Positions 46,641 to 58,157 of a DNA stretch of 64,000 bases are shown here, one piece after another (positions within the stretch are counted from its first letter, which is position 1; each line of letters begins with the position of its first letter). The stretch is from Nageia nagi. Taxonomy: Eukaryota > Pinophyta. A program made the translations under genes and the position numbers. Under the pieces are notes generated by a model. That model was not told the origin of the DNA. It saw only the letters and a list, made by a program, of their open reading frames with translations, and did not search any database. Location: the NCBI GenBank assembly GCA_050084985.1, contig JBITNC010000001.1, positions 69,812,001-69,876,000 of the forward strand, given 5' to 3'.

Positions 46641-48157
46641 AAAAAAAAATCATCTTATAGTTATTTCACTTATATATATTTACATATGCATATTTATAAA
46701 GTGAAAATTTACTTTATCAAATACATATTTATGTTCTCTAGATTTTATATAAATAAATAATACATAATCAAGTAAAATATTTACATAGTTAACTCTATGA
46801 GTTTTATATAGAAATATAAAAAATAATTACATAGTCACAAAAAAATTATATTTTTAGATAAATACATATTTTGGATTTTGTATGGGAAAAGTAAAGGAAA
46901 TTACACAATGAATTAAAAAATACATAGTAGGTTAAACAATTACCCAAAATCAATTTTTTAACATAAATAAATATGGTTTAAAAGTGATACCTAAACTTAC
47001 TAATTTTTCATACTCAAGAGTTTAAATCCCAAAAATAATATTTTTTTTTAAATTAAAAAAAATAAATACTTAAAAAATGTATAATCATCATTTCAAAAAA
47101 TACACTCAAAATAAAATTATTTATTTATTTTTTAAATATGAGTGGGATCCACAACCTTGAAGGTTGTACCACCTTTTTTTTATACTTATATTAGTTAGTG
47201 GTTTTTTAAGGGAACTAATAATTTTATGTACATCCCATATCCATATGATTTACAATTCTACTTCAACAAAAGATAAAATATCATATAGTAATATATTATC
47301 ACTTCCTACTAAGCCTAACAACTACTTTACTACTCCATGTAGACTACCCATATACAAAATCACCCTATACATGTTTTAATAAATATTATTATAGCCTAAT
47401 CAACAAACATATGAATTCCTACGTGTCTAACTCCTTACAAATAAGTTCTTGAAGCCTATAAACTTGGGAAATGTCATTATAAGTCCCCTAATAAAGTGCC
47501 ATGCAGAGAGCCTATCTTTCAAAGTAGGAGATCCCTCCCATTCCTCAGTCTTTTCATTTTGCTTTTCAACCCTTCCTTCATAGGTAATGTAGGAGGAATT
47601 TAATTTAATGTATCCTTTAACTCCTCCTAAACCAATATATTTCCCTTCCTCAATGAGCTATGATGATAAAATTCCATCACCTTGTATCCCTTACATTTGC
47701 ACTTATCATGGATCCCTAGCATCTCCATGCTATCCTTAGATTTCCCATCCTCCTCTTTTCTTGGAATGAAATTGTTTAGATTGCCCATCCATCTATTATT
47801 CATAACCAAGTGTTTAGCCATAATTAGGAATAACCATTGATGTAGAGTGAACTTCAATCTTCCTTTCTAGAACTCTTCCATGACCTTATCCAATTTTTGA
47901 ATAGAAATTAAAACATATTCATTGCTTCCTCTCCATCCCACATAGTGGGGCATTGTCTCCCCTATTTTGATAGAGGGATGATAATTACTAATTTTTGGGT
48001 AACATGATACAATACAAGTAGGGGCTATTAGGTGATGTGACCCCCCAAAAAAATCAATTTTAATGTAAAAAATGTAGAATTGAAAGATAATAAATTTGAG
48101 GGTTTTCTCATCTCTTTATGCCATATCTCAAATTTGAGCTTAAATTAATCAATAGTA
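46641..48157. other. Element leader or unrecognised internal DNA
   Basis: Mostly very AT-rich. The minus strand at 47627-47857 is open for 76 residues (GIHDKCKCKGYKVMEFYHHS) and neighbouring frames look protein-like (about 47500-48000), but I cannot assign a family. It may be an unidentified coding remnant of the gag-only element. Confidence 0.35.
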
Positions 48158-48170
48158 GGTTTTGATACCA
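48158..48170 (-). other. Primer-binding site of the minus-strand gag-only element
   Basis: The minus strand reads TGGTATCAAAACC two bases from the LTR; the first eight bases match the initiator Met tRNA site. Confidence 0.75.
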
Positions 48171-48172
48171 CT

Positions 48173-48780
48173 TGATGGTGTAAAAGGAAATAATAATATT
48201 TATGAAAGTAATATTATATGCACCAAATTGAAGTAAAGGAATGAAATTGTAAATTATTAAAAAAAGGAGAAACAATAATTAAATCATAAATGTTGAACAC
48301 TATATATAAGTTCATGAACCCTTTGGATAAGCCAAGGGAAATATCTACAACCAATAAGATATCCTTCACTTTATTCCTATTTCTAAAATGTAGTCAAATG
48401 TAGATCTTGGTTGCACTAAGATTTCTTATAAACTCTTGAAAAACTAGGATACATATGAAAAGCATAACATGTGCAACAATAATATAAAACTTAATAATAG
48501 GAGTAATAAGTAATTGGTACAAGTAACACTTCCACAAATGCATTTTAATCTTTTAATTAGGTTGAAAATTCATATATTGGAATTCCAAACAACTACTAAA
48601 AGTGCATGAGATGAGTGTTTCATGTACACCTAGTTAATTATGCCACTTCTACAACCACATGCCACTTCCCATACCATATGCCACCATACATATACTACTA
48701 GCCATCTCATAGATACCACATTCCATCACATACCCACCATATGCCTTCAACTTGGAGTATCATACTAACTCACATAGTTT
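48173..48780 (-). repeat. 5' LTR of the gag-only element, cut by the CACTA insertion
   Basis: Matches 41806-42417 throughout (for example TTCAACTTGGAGT near the end). The match stops exactly where CACTATTAGAAAATG begins. Confidence 0.82.
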
Positions 48781-48800
48781 CACTATTAGAAAATGATCGT
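48781..48800 (+). repeat. CACTA terminal inverted repeat
   Basis: CACTATTAGAAAATGATCGT; the partner end lies outside the window. Confidence 0.7.
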
Positions 48801-49259
48801 TGGATGTCCAAAATAATGTCAAAGATTTTTATTTTTTTATTTATGACATTATTTGCATCAGGCCACTTTAGGACATGTTAGGGGCTTGATTTTGATAATT
48901 TTTTTCATTTCTTAATGCTATACCTGATTCTATGTTCAATGTTGGATCTAACACTATGTGTATGATATGTGATTTTCATATTCTGATGATATTTATGATG
49001 ATAAGTTGAAATTACATGATGTGTAGATGATGCAATATCATCTCCAAACATCTTGAAATGGACACAATTAATTGGAAATCTTAAAACTCTGAATCCATCC
49101 AACTTAAGCACTAGTTTTTGACCATATAGTGAACCCATATTTTTTCACACACCCACATATTCTTTAATTAGAATCTTTATAGATTGTCAAATGCATATAA
49201 AATATATAAAAATCATTTAATTATAATAACATTAATAAAAATATATAAGAAATTTATGA

Positions 49260-50150
49260 ATCTTTTAATTATCATTTATATCATCTTCATTAGAATAAAA
49301 TACAATATGTTTTTCTCTAGGATCGACATTAATTACAAATCACATTGTCTCATCCTCTACATTTGGATAGAAAAATACTTGCCTACAATGTTGTGGTAAA
49401 ACATAAGGCTCTTTATCTTCAGCTAAATATTTTATGGAGTTGATTACAAAGTATTCACTATTGACATCATGTAAGACTATTCTTCTATCAAGTGTATCAA
49501 AATATTTACATATAAATACTAAACATTAGAATGACCTATAATTCAATTGAATGATTTATTGAATTTTTGCAACACATTGTAATGTTCCTTCTATTAAGTT
49601 TTTATCTTTTGTACTTGCATGACTTGTTTTGTCAAAATCAATCATCACTCCACATCCAAATATCACTCTATTCTGATCAATCTTTCCAATTCTAAAGTGT
49701 TGACCATATGCTTGCACTAAAGACAAAACCAATGCCTACAAATATTTACATAAAAATATTATTAGTCCAATCATTATATTTATAAAAACTATTATTCTCT
49801 TATAAAAAATATAAAAAATTAAATATATATATAAATAAATTAATAATAATTACATTTTGATTACACCCAATTGGTATATTTTCAACATCTTCATTTATAT
49901 TCTCATCTCCTTATTTTTCTTTCTCATCAATTGCTTCCCTCAACCATGACCTTGGATACTCTATTGGCCAATTTTTGTCTCTTAGATGTGTAGGTATAGG
50001 TGTACTGCTTGGATTTTATCTACGAAATAAGTTACATTCTTATACAAGTCCACTTCTTTTACTTTTTTACAATTCAATCCACTCCTTGCAACATTCCATA
50101 TTCATCATGATAATATTATTAATAGATTCAAACTCTTGATAATCTATAAA
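49260..50150 (-). pseudogene. CACTA-associated DUF4216-like gene with an intron
   Basis: On the minus strand: a leading part (YPRSWLREAIDEKEK, 49900-49960), an intron with GT-AG ends (49736-49853), then LVLSLVQAYGQHFRIGKIDQ, and a segment reading FDTLDRRIVLHDVNSEYFVI, YLAEDKEPYVLPQHCRQVFF and FVINVDPREKHIVF. This resembles DUF4216, the C-terminal domain of plant CACTA TNP2-type proteins, where a VxN, PFxLAxQAxQVFYxxDP, WxVVxxxxPRD pattern is usual. It has two or three stops. The TNP2 transposase core itself is not seen here. Confidence 0.6.
49736..49853 (-). other. Putative intron in the DUF4216-like gene
   Basis: Minus strand: GTAATTATT donor at 49853, and an A/T-rich body ending TTTGTAG at 49736. 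It joins coding pieces on both sides. Confidence 0.55.
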
Positions 50151-50317
50151 ATCATGATGAAATAATATACATCAATTATGAAGTATTGATTGAATTAAAT
50201 CCAAAATGCATGTTATATATATATATTATAAATTTCTAATATCTTTAATATTGTTAGTACGTTTAATAGTATAATTTATCTCACTATATTTGAAGTTCTC
50301 TCCTTCAAATTTTTTTG

Positions 50318-51032
50318 TGTAGACCCAAAAATGTGTAATTAATGAATAAATATACAAATAAATAAATGGTCTATGAATACAATGTTTATACTCAAATATC
50401 AAATTCACAACAAATATACATGAAACATATAAACTTGATACAAAGTGGGCCTATAGCCAAATAGTGTACAATCCTTGAAATGGAACAATAATGAATCTTC
50501 GAAGGATTATGATCGAAATTTAGATGAGCTTGAAATAAATGTTAACTAAAATAATCTCAAGAGTATTTCCTTGAAATTTGGACCTCTTGATCTATAAAGC
50601 ACATGTTGTTGGTGGCATCGGAGAAGCACACCATTAATTACATGGAACCTATGGTGCATAAAAGAGAGATTATAGAGCTCAGAGAGTATATCAAGTTCTC
50701 AAGATAGGTGGCATCAATAGACATCATAAGTTTGATGTTTGGGACAACCACCTATCAAAGAAATCTAATGGGGATTTCAACCTTTATTTCTATTTTTATA
50801 ACCTACAAAGAACAAAAATGGAGTGAAAGCTAACATATAGTAATAACAATAATCTTTTCAATATTCAAGATAACTTAAAATACCATGGTATATGATATTG
50901 AATTGGTCCTTACACATGATATTGCAATATAATAGCACTTTATATTGATTTATACATTATTTCCAATTAATCATTTAATAAGTCTAAATATGATTTATTA
51001 AATAAATAATAAATCATTTTTAAGCATCTACA
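50318..51032 (-). repeat. 3' LTR of the Tat-like element
   Basis: 715 bp, TGTAGACCC to GCATCTACA. The first 470 bp match 63524-64000. The open frame at 50226-50408 is a by-product. Confidence 0.85.
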
Positions 51033-51046
51033 TTTTCCCCCTCTTT
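51033..51046 (-). other. Polypurine tract (minus strand)
   Basis: The minus strand reads AAAGAGGGGGAAAA directly before TGTAGATGC. Confidence 0.85.
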
Positions 51047-53160
51047 GGATATGTAATAAAAAGCATTGAAATTCATAATCCAAAGAAGTCTAGATAAGAG
51101 AAAAAGATTTTCAATAGTAAAGTGTACTTTCCTGTTTTGATTGATATATCAGGTATGGTATGTTGTTTACCCATTTTGGTTTTGGTTTCCCATAGTTGAT
51201 GATACATTGGGTAAGTAAGCCAAAATTAGAGTCCCTCTATGAGGTGAGCAATTGATGTCAATCCTACTCACTCAAAAAATACCTATAGAACAAAGCAACA
51301 TATACTTGCATAGATCACATCCATGAAAGAATAAGCAATGTAAATAGAAAGGATGAAATAAATATAATATGTAGTGTATCATTATGACCGATGTGACTTA
51401 TAGTGTTATAAAACATGATAGAAAGACTATTGTGATAGACAACTTATAGTCTATACATGAGCTCCTTATTAATTCCCTAGGGTTGTAATGACCATGATGT
51501 ATAAACTACTACAATAGAAAACTCATAGTCTATAAAGACCAAGCTGATGAGAACTTTTAATAACTCAATCTTGGAATATCTTGTAAAAAGGAGACGTTTT
51601 GTCATGGAATGACCATGGTTTGTAAATAAATTTTAGTAGAATAATGAACAATAGTATTCAATTTTCATCAATATACTAGATATTCAATTAATCATAATCC
51701 TTTCAGTAAAATATTTCAATTTGCATGAATTTTCAAAGGAAATCCATGCCATTAACAATGTGGCATGCCTAAAATTTTATGATCATATATTCAAACATTT
51801 TGATCCTTATCCATAAAACATTCCATATGCATAAGGTAATTGCATAAATTATTGGATATTCAATACATTTCCAACATGCTCTAATTACAAATGAGCTATA
51901 GCAATTTCACACCATTAGCAGTGTAGAAGTTTCCATGTTAGATGCAAAAATTTAAAAGATATTCAATTGATGATAAGTTATATCAATTTGTCTTAATTTG
52001 TAAGTGAAATAACATTGTTAATTACCATAATATTTTCAAGATAAAGGATTAACTAAAAATATTTAACCATTTATTCAATTTGCCTATGCATTATGTATAA
52101 AATCGAAGAATTCATCATTTTGAGCTAGTAGTAACATGTAAGCATTGGATTTATTTTAAAGCACTCGTAAGTGCATCTTTTCCACATCATTGGTAGTGTT
52201 GTAAAAGATGTTTTAATATTGCATAAAAGGAATGCATCCAATTGATAATAAAATATGAATTTTCAACTATATATCAATCATAAACCATGAGTAATTTCAA
52301 AGATGAAAAATTGATGTACCATTTAACTCAAATTGAACTTTAGCAAAAAAAAATTATTATTTGTAATAATCTAATAAGCAAAATGACTACTCAATAAAAT
52401 TTATGATAGTTAAAATTGAAATAGCACATTTGAAATTTTGCATAATTTGACTAATCCTACACCATTGGCAGTGTATTTTTAACATTAATAAAATTAAATA
52501 ATGTAAATGAATAATAAGTGATCAGATATGCAAGGAGACACATTAGAAGACATGTGTTTACCATATATGATCAATGATCACTATTTTGATGACCAATTCA
52601 AGGAAAACCACATCCTTGATGGCATGAAAGTAGTGAAATTATTTTTTGAAGAAGAAATAAGAGCCATGTAAAATAATTATAGTGATAATGAATAAGCAAA
52701 ATAAGTTTTATGTAGTATAGGGCCATCAAAAGAAAGACCTAGGGTTTCCATGAAAAAGAGGGGATATAAAAGAAAATTTTGACCTTTTAGTTTCACTTTA
52801 ACCTATTACTTTCATCTTGGTGGAGCTTTGAAAACTAGATAACCAATTTTCCTATGCCCTGGAGATACCTTGCATTGACTTGGAGACCCTATTGCCCCCC
52901 TCCACTTGAGTAACATTATGTATTGGATGGTTTGATTTGTCTTGTTTGATTGAATTTATTCTTCCTTGAATATGATACCATGGTGGATGTAGGTTGGAGA
53001 GGAATAGGGCATCTTATCACCAACCAAAGAGGACACATAGTAGAGTACATCTTCTCTCTCCCATTTGATCACATAATGAGTGAAATTTAAACTTATAAAT
53101 CTTGATTAATATGTTCCATTTGCAATGCATATATTAACTTTAATATGTGCTTATTTTCTT
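51047..53160. other. Noncoding 3' part of the Tat-like element
   Basis: No gene is recognised. Short related motifs around CACCATTGGCAGTGTA recur at irregular spacing (about 51746, 51911, 52183, 52461). Probably 3' untranslated DNA. Confidence 0.5.
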
Positions 53161-53164
53161 GTAG

Positions 53165-53375
53165 AAGCATAAGGTGCTTATTAGGGGTGGCCCAATGATT
53201 ATGATCGCACTACAGAAGGCTAGGAAGTAGCCTAGGATAAACCACATAAATGATATCATGACATAGTGTGGGATAGCAAACTTAGCCATTATTGGACACA
53301 TCTAGTAAGACATGCTTCTATTGAAAGCATTGGGACCCTAACTACAACACCTTTCATCTTCCCCCAGGTGAAATG
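53165..53375 (+). pseudogene. Plant mobile domain (PMD) frame, upstream part
   Basis: The frame from 53328 reads HWDPNYNTFHLPPGEM and stops at the copia insertion, which begins at 53376. TxTFHLPxGEM is the hallmark of the aminotransferase-like plant mobile domain (Pfam PF10536), and the preceding ALIERW-like reading is visible in a neighbouring frame (IESIG out of frame). Earlier sequence is frame-shifted. It runs antisense to the gag of its element. PMD proteins include the MAIN/MAIL1 family, and the domain is also known from transposons. Confidence 0.75.
53371..53375. repeat. Target-site duplication AAATG (left)
   Basis: Repeated at 58603-58607. Confidence 0.88.
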
Positions 53376-53877
53376 TGTTGGAGTTTTGACTCCATAATAT
53401 GTGTTTTTGCAATGTTATGGAATAAATCCGCCTATGATAGAGATCACCACCAATCGTTGCTGATCACCACCGATTTCCACTGATCGCCGCTGATTGTCAT
53501 TGCTGCCGATCGCCACCGATCGTTGCCGATCCTATAAGATCGCTATTGATCGCTGTGTAGAGAAAATGATAGTGTGCGGGTAGAATGAGTTTGTTTTTGC
53601 AACGACTTTCTTATTATTGATTATTTTGACTTCATATTTTAGGGGTTTGTTTGTTATCGTATTAGGCATATTTTAAGCTATGTTTGGAGTATTGATATCA
53701 CATGTTTAGCTACTTCTCCTAGACTGAGCTGGCTATGGTTGTAGTGTTGTTGAGAATAGTAAATTCTCTAACTTCTTGTTTGTAAGTTTGTAAACCTTGT
53801 GGATTCCATTATTGAGAACCCAAGGCTATATATTGACATCAATAAACCATGGAAAAAAAGCTCCATTATTTCTCTCA
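53376..53877 (+). repeat. 5' LTR of the copia element
   Basis: It contains a GATC-rich stretch of about 110 bp (53438-53555, units like CGATCGCCACCGATCGTTGC) that is longer than in the 3' LTR. Ends CTCTCA. Confidence 0.92.
53440..53560. repeat. GATCGCC(A)CC short repeats in the copia LTR
   Basis: Eight or so irregular units of 9-12 bp with core GATCGCCACC or GATCGTTGCC. The other LTR has fewer units (58200-58275). Confidence 0.8.
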
Positions 53878-53880
53878 TTA

Positions 53881-53892
53881 TGGTATCAGAGC
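53881..53892 (+). other. Primer-binding site (initiator Met tRNA type)
   Basis: TGGTATCAGAGC three bases after the LTR. Confidence 0.92.
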
Positions 53893-54008
53893 TAGTTTAA
53901 TCTATTGGGATTGAGTAGTGAGTGAGGTGACTTGTATGAAGTTTTGAAAGCTTCATTTGAGGAGGATCCAAAACTCTTGGAAGAAGATTATCAATTGTGA
54001 TTGTAGCA

Positions 54009-55252
54009 ATGGCAAATTCAAATGGAATGTTCCAATTCTAGAATTCAAAGGAGAGAACTATGATTATTGGTCTACCAAAATGAGGCATTTGCTCATTGGT
54101 AAAGGCTATTAGGATATCATAGAAGAAGGCTATGTTGAACCTACTGATTGGAGTCTAGTTCCAGCTACCCAAAAGCAAACCTTGAAGGAGGCACAAAAGA
54201 AGAATAGCATGGCAATGTACTTCATTCAAGCTACCTTAGATGAATCCATTTATCCAAGAATCACAAGTTGCACTTCAGCCCAAGAAGCTTGGAAAGTCTT
54301 GAAGGAGAGCTATGAAGATAGCAAACAAGTCAAGCAAGTGAGGTTGCAAACTCTTAAAATGGAGTTTGAAAATCTCAAGATGAGAGAAGATGAGAAGGTT
54401 GGAGACTATTGTTTGAGAGCCAAGATTTGTGTAGACAAAATGAGAGCCCTTGGAGAAGAAGTAGAGAATGAGGTGATTGCCAAAAAGGTGTTGAGAACAC
54501 TTTTGCCCAAGTGGACCCAAGTCTCCATTGTGATTGAGGAGAGTAAGGATCTATCTACTCTCACCTATGATCAGCTCATAGGATCATTAATGTCTCATGA
54601 GGAAAGGTTTTCTTCAACTCCACATCTTGGAGGCATGGAAGAAAAAGCTTCTTCATCCAAAGAGGGTGAAACTAGTGGCCAAGCCAAAGACCATGGAAGA
54701 GGTAGAGGAAGATCTCCCTTTAGAGGAAGAGGAAGAAAAGGTCCTCAAGGTAGAGGAAGTGGAAGAGGTGATAAAAGTAACAAGCAATGTTACTATTGCC
54801 ATAAATATGGACACTTTGAGAAAGAGTGTAGAACAAAGGCTGCAAATGAAGCAAAGGAGAGTGCAAACAATGGAGAGGAAGGAGAGCCTTCTTCACTCTT
54901 CTTGTCATATGGAAAATCTGATCAAAGTATGGGACAAACATGGCTTCTTGATACTAGTTGTAGCAATAATATGATTGGTAATGGAGAATTATTTTCTTCA
55001 ATCAATAACTCATATAAGTCCAAGATCACTCTTGGAGATGATAAAGACTTGCATGTTGAAGGCATTGGAGCTATGGATGTGCACACCAAAGAAGGTATTA
55101 AGAAGGTAAAGGATGTTTATCATATTCCCAATTTGAAGCATAATCTCTTGAGTGTTGGTCAAATGATAGAGCACAATTATAGTCTTTTATTTGCAAAGAA
55201 TGCTTGCAAGATTTTTGATAATAGGAATAGGCTTGTTACTACTATCCAATGA
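54009..55252 (+). pseudogene. Copia gag and protease
   Basis: Likely starts at the ATG at 54009 with one early frame change, and a TAG at 54110 precedes the long open frame (54182-55252, 356 residues). Copia gag helices (AQEAWKVLKESYEDSKQVKQ and VGDYCLRAKICVDKMRALGE) occupy residues 30-150. An RG-rich linker (170-200) and the CCHC knuckle CYYCHKYGHFEKEC (206-219) follow. The protease has WLLDTSCSNNM near residue 258, where DTGCSNHM is usual, so the active-site Gly is Ser. The frame ends as the GAG-pre-integrase domain begins. Confidence 0.92.
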
Positions 55253-56410
55253 CCAAAAATAGATTGTTCCGTCTCAAATTTGGGGAGCAAGGTACCAATT
55301 TTGCACATGTGGCTATTGATAATAAAAATTGGTTGTGGCACTTGAGATATGGGCATTTAAATTTCTCAAGTTTGAAGACATTGGCTTCTCAAGAGATGGT
55401 TTATGGGCTTCCAAAAGTAGATGATCCAAAGAAGATTTGTGAAGGATGTGTATTGGAAAGCATTCAAGAGAAAGCTTTCCCAAACATCAAGCATGGAGGG
55501 CTTCCTATCCCCTACAATTGGTGCATAGTGATTTGTGTGGACCTATGCAAACTCAAAGTCTTGGTAAGAACGAATACTTCCTCACTTTCATTGATGATTT
55601 TTCAAGAATGTGTTGGGTGTACCTCTTGAAAACTAAAGGTGAAACATTTGATAAATTCAAAGAATTCAAAATAAAAGTGGAAAATGAAAGTGGGTATGCA
55701 ATCAAGTGTTTAAGAAGTGATAGAGGAGGTGAATTTTGTTCCAATGAATTCTTCAATTTTTGTAATAATTGTGGAATTAAAAGGCAATTAACAAGTGCAT
55801 ACACACCACAACAAAATGGAGTGGCTGAAAGAAAGAATACAACCTTGAATAATATGGCTAGAAGTATGCTCCAAACTAAGAATTTGTCAAAAATATATTG
55901 GGGGGAGGCAATTAGGACAGCCATGTATCTCTTGAATAGATGTCCTACCTCTAGTTTGGATGGGGTGACACCATATGAAGCTTGGTATGGCAAAAAGCCA
56001 ACTATTGCACATTTGAAAGTTTTTGGTTGTTTAGCCTATGCTCATGTTCCAAATAAAATAGGCAAAAGCTTGATGCAAAAATTGAACCATGCATCTTTAT
56101 TGGGTATTGTGAAAATACCAAAGCATGGAGATTGTACAATCCAAAAACTAAAAAGCTTATTATATCTAGAGATGTGATTTTTGATGAAGGGGGAGCATGG
56201 GGTCATCAAAAATACTATTTGGATGGTGATTCCAATAATAGTGGCTCTCAAAATGTGCAAGCAAAGATTCAGCTCAAGCAAGCAAAGATACCTCAAGATG
56301 GCAATCAAGTAAGTTCTCCCAATTCTAGCCCATGTTCTTCACCAAGTTCAAAATCCTCAAGTGATGGTTCTTTGGAGGAAGCAAAAATAAATTTAAAGAA
56401 ACATAAGTAA
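55249..56410 (+). pseudogene. Copia integrase
   Basis: The frame at 55249 has the GAG-pre-integrase pattern (WHLRYGHLNFSSLKTLA, then CEGC). After a frame change near 55500 the integrase core is open at 55446-56177: LVHSDLCGPM, FLTFIDDFSRMCWVYLLKTK, KCLRSDRGGEF and TPQQNGVAERKN, giving D, D and E of the catalytic triad. It ends in WYGKKPTIAHLKVFGCLAYA and a frame change into 56132-56410. Confidence 0.92.
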
Positions 56411-56488
56411 TTTTTGATTGATCATACCATCATCACAAATGCTTGATCAAAATTTGGTAGAAGAATAACAAGAGCACAAGCTAAAGAA

Positions 56489-57654
56489 ATGGAAAGTGTT
56501 GTTAATAATCTTCAAAATATGCACTTGTATGGAGATAGCAATGATGGTGAATCAAAAGGTGATGTGGTAAATTATGCTTTGATGAGTATAATTAATGTTG
56601 AACCTTCTTGTTATGAAATTGCATGTACTAATGATTTGTGGATAAAAGCAATGCACGAGAAGATGGACTCCATCAAGAAAAATGATACTTGGGAGCTAGT
56701 TGAGCTTCCACAAGGAAAGAAGGTAGTAGGCTCCAAGCGGGTCTACAAGACAAAGTATAATGCAAATGGCACTATTCAAAAACACAAAGTAAGACTAGTG
56801 GCAAAAGGTTTCACTCAAAAGTATGGCATTGATTATGAGGAGACTTTTGCACCCGTTGCAAGGCAAGAGACAATTAGATTGGTTCTATCCTTGGTGCTCA
56901 AAAGGGATGGAGAGTGCATCACCTTGATGTGAAGAGTGCATTCTTGAATGGATACATACAAGAAGAGGTATATGTACAACAACCTCAAGGATTTGAGATC
57001 AAAGGCAAAGAGGACATGGTCTACAAATTGAAGAAGGCCTTATATGGCCTCAAACAAGCTCCTAGAGCTTGGTACTCAAGGATTGATGGATACTTTCATC
57101 AATATGGTCTTGTGAAAAGCAAGAGTGAGCCTACTCTCTATTATTCAAAAAAATGTAATGATATTATGATTGTATGCTTGTATGTAGATGATTTGATTTA
57201 CATGGAAAGCAATGATAGGATGATTGAAGAGTTTAAAGAGTTTATGATGAAAGAGTTTGATATGAAAGACCTAGGTCTCATGCATTATTTCCTAGGTATG
57301 GAAGTGTATCAAAATGATAGTGAAAATTTTATTTGTCAAACCAAATATGCCAAAGATATGTTGTCCAAATATGGCATGGAAAATTGTAAACCAGTTCCTA
57401 CTCTAATTGCTCATGGGGAGTTATTGAGTAAGGAAGATGATAGTGAAAGGGTAGATGTCACCACATATAGGAGTATGGTTGGGAGTCTTATGTTTCTCAC
57501 TAATACTCATCTAGATATTGCATGTGTTGTTTCTTTTGTTTCTAGGTACATGAGTGAACCTACTGAGACTCACATGAAGGCTACCAAGAGGATCATGAGG
57601 TACATCAAAGGCACCATTGGTTTGGCATCCATTACTACAAAGAAAGCAAGGTGA
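56489..57654 (+). pseudogene. Copia reverse transcriptase
   Basis: The first block at 56489-56932 has [20 protein letters not shown] and [20 protein letters not shown]. One nucleotide slip near an A run shifts to 56914-57654 ([49 protein letters not shown]). The catalytic YVDD box is intact. The end reaches the RNase H boundary (ATKRIMRYIKGT). Confidence 0.93.
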
Positions 57655-58157
57655 AACTTGTTGGCTATAGTGATTCAGATTGGGGAAGCAATATTGATGA
57701 TAGAAAGTCTACTTCTGGAAATTGCTTCAACATTGGATCAAGACTAATCACATGGAGTTCTAAGAAGCAAACAACTATTGCACTATCTTCTACAGAGGTA
57801 GAATACATTGCAATCACAAGTGCAAGCACCCAAACATTATGGTTGAGAAAGATTCTTGAAGAACTTAGTGAGCAACAAAGAGATGCTACTAAGTTGTTTT
57901 GTGATAATGCTAGTGCAATTCAACTTGCAAACAATCCAGTACATCACAGCAGGTCCAAACATTTTGATATGAAATACCATTTCATTAGAGACATGGTGGA
58001 GAAGAAGATTGTTGATTTGGAACACATCAACACCAAGGAGAATATAGCGGATTTATTTACCAAAGGATTAAACAAAACTCAATTTATGATACTAAGAGAC
58101 TTGCTAGTTAGTCCCCTCAGCATCAAGGGGGAGCATGTTGGAGTTTTGACTCCATAA
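57651..58157 (+). pseudogene. Copia RNase H
   Basis: An open frame of 168 residues: LVGYSDSDWGSNIDDRKSTS, ITWSSKKQTTIALSSTEVEY, CDNASAIQLANNPVHHSRSK and HINTKENIADLFTKGL. Catalytic D, E and D are present. It overlaps the end of the previous frame, so the two were joined by a frame change. The last residues run into the polypurine tract and LTR. Confidence 0.93.
58122..58135 (+). other. Polypurine tract
   Basis: ATCAAGGGGGAGCA right before the 3' LTR. Confidence 0.88.

Larger units (their letters stand above)
41806..48780 (-). mobile_element. Minus-strand gag-only LTR element, probably copia-type, second LTR truncated
   Basis: 41806-42420 and 48173-48780 are direct repeats. On the minus strand a TGGTATCAAAACC primer site (48158-48170) adjoins the right repeat, and a polypurine tract (AAGGTGGGGAGA, 45110-45122) lies far left, so the left LTR appears to run to 45109. 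Between them is a copia-like gag on the minus strand and no pol. The right LTR stops at 48780, where a CACTA element begins. Element ends beyond that are not visible. Confidence 0.7.
48781..50317 (-). mobile_element. CACTA (En/Spm) DNA transposon, left end
   Basis: It begins CACTATTAGAAAATGATCGT, the classic CACTA terminus, exactly at the breakpoint in the LTR. Possible 3-bp target duplication TTT; the other end is not in the window. Inside is a DUF4216-like gene on the minus strand. It is itself interrupted at 50318 by the next LTR element. Confidence 0.7.
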
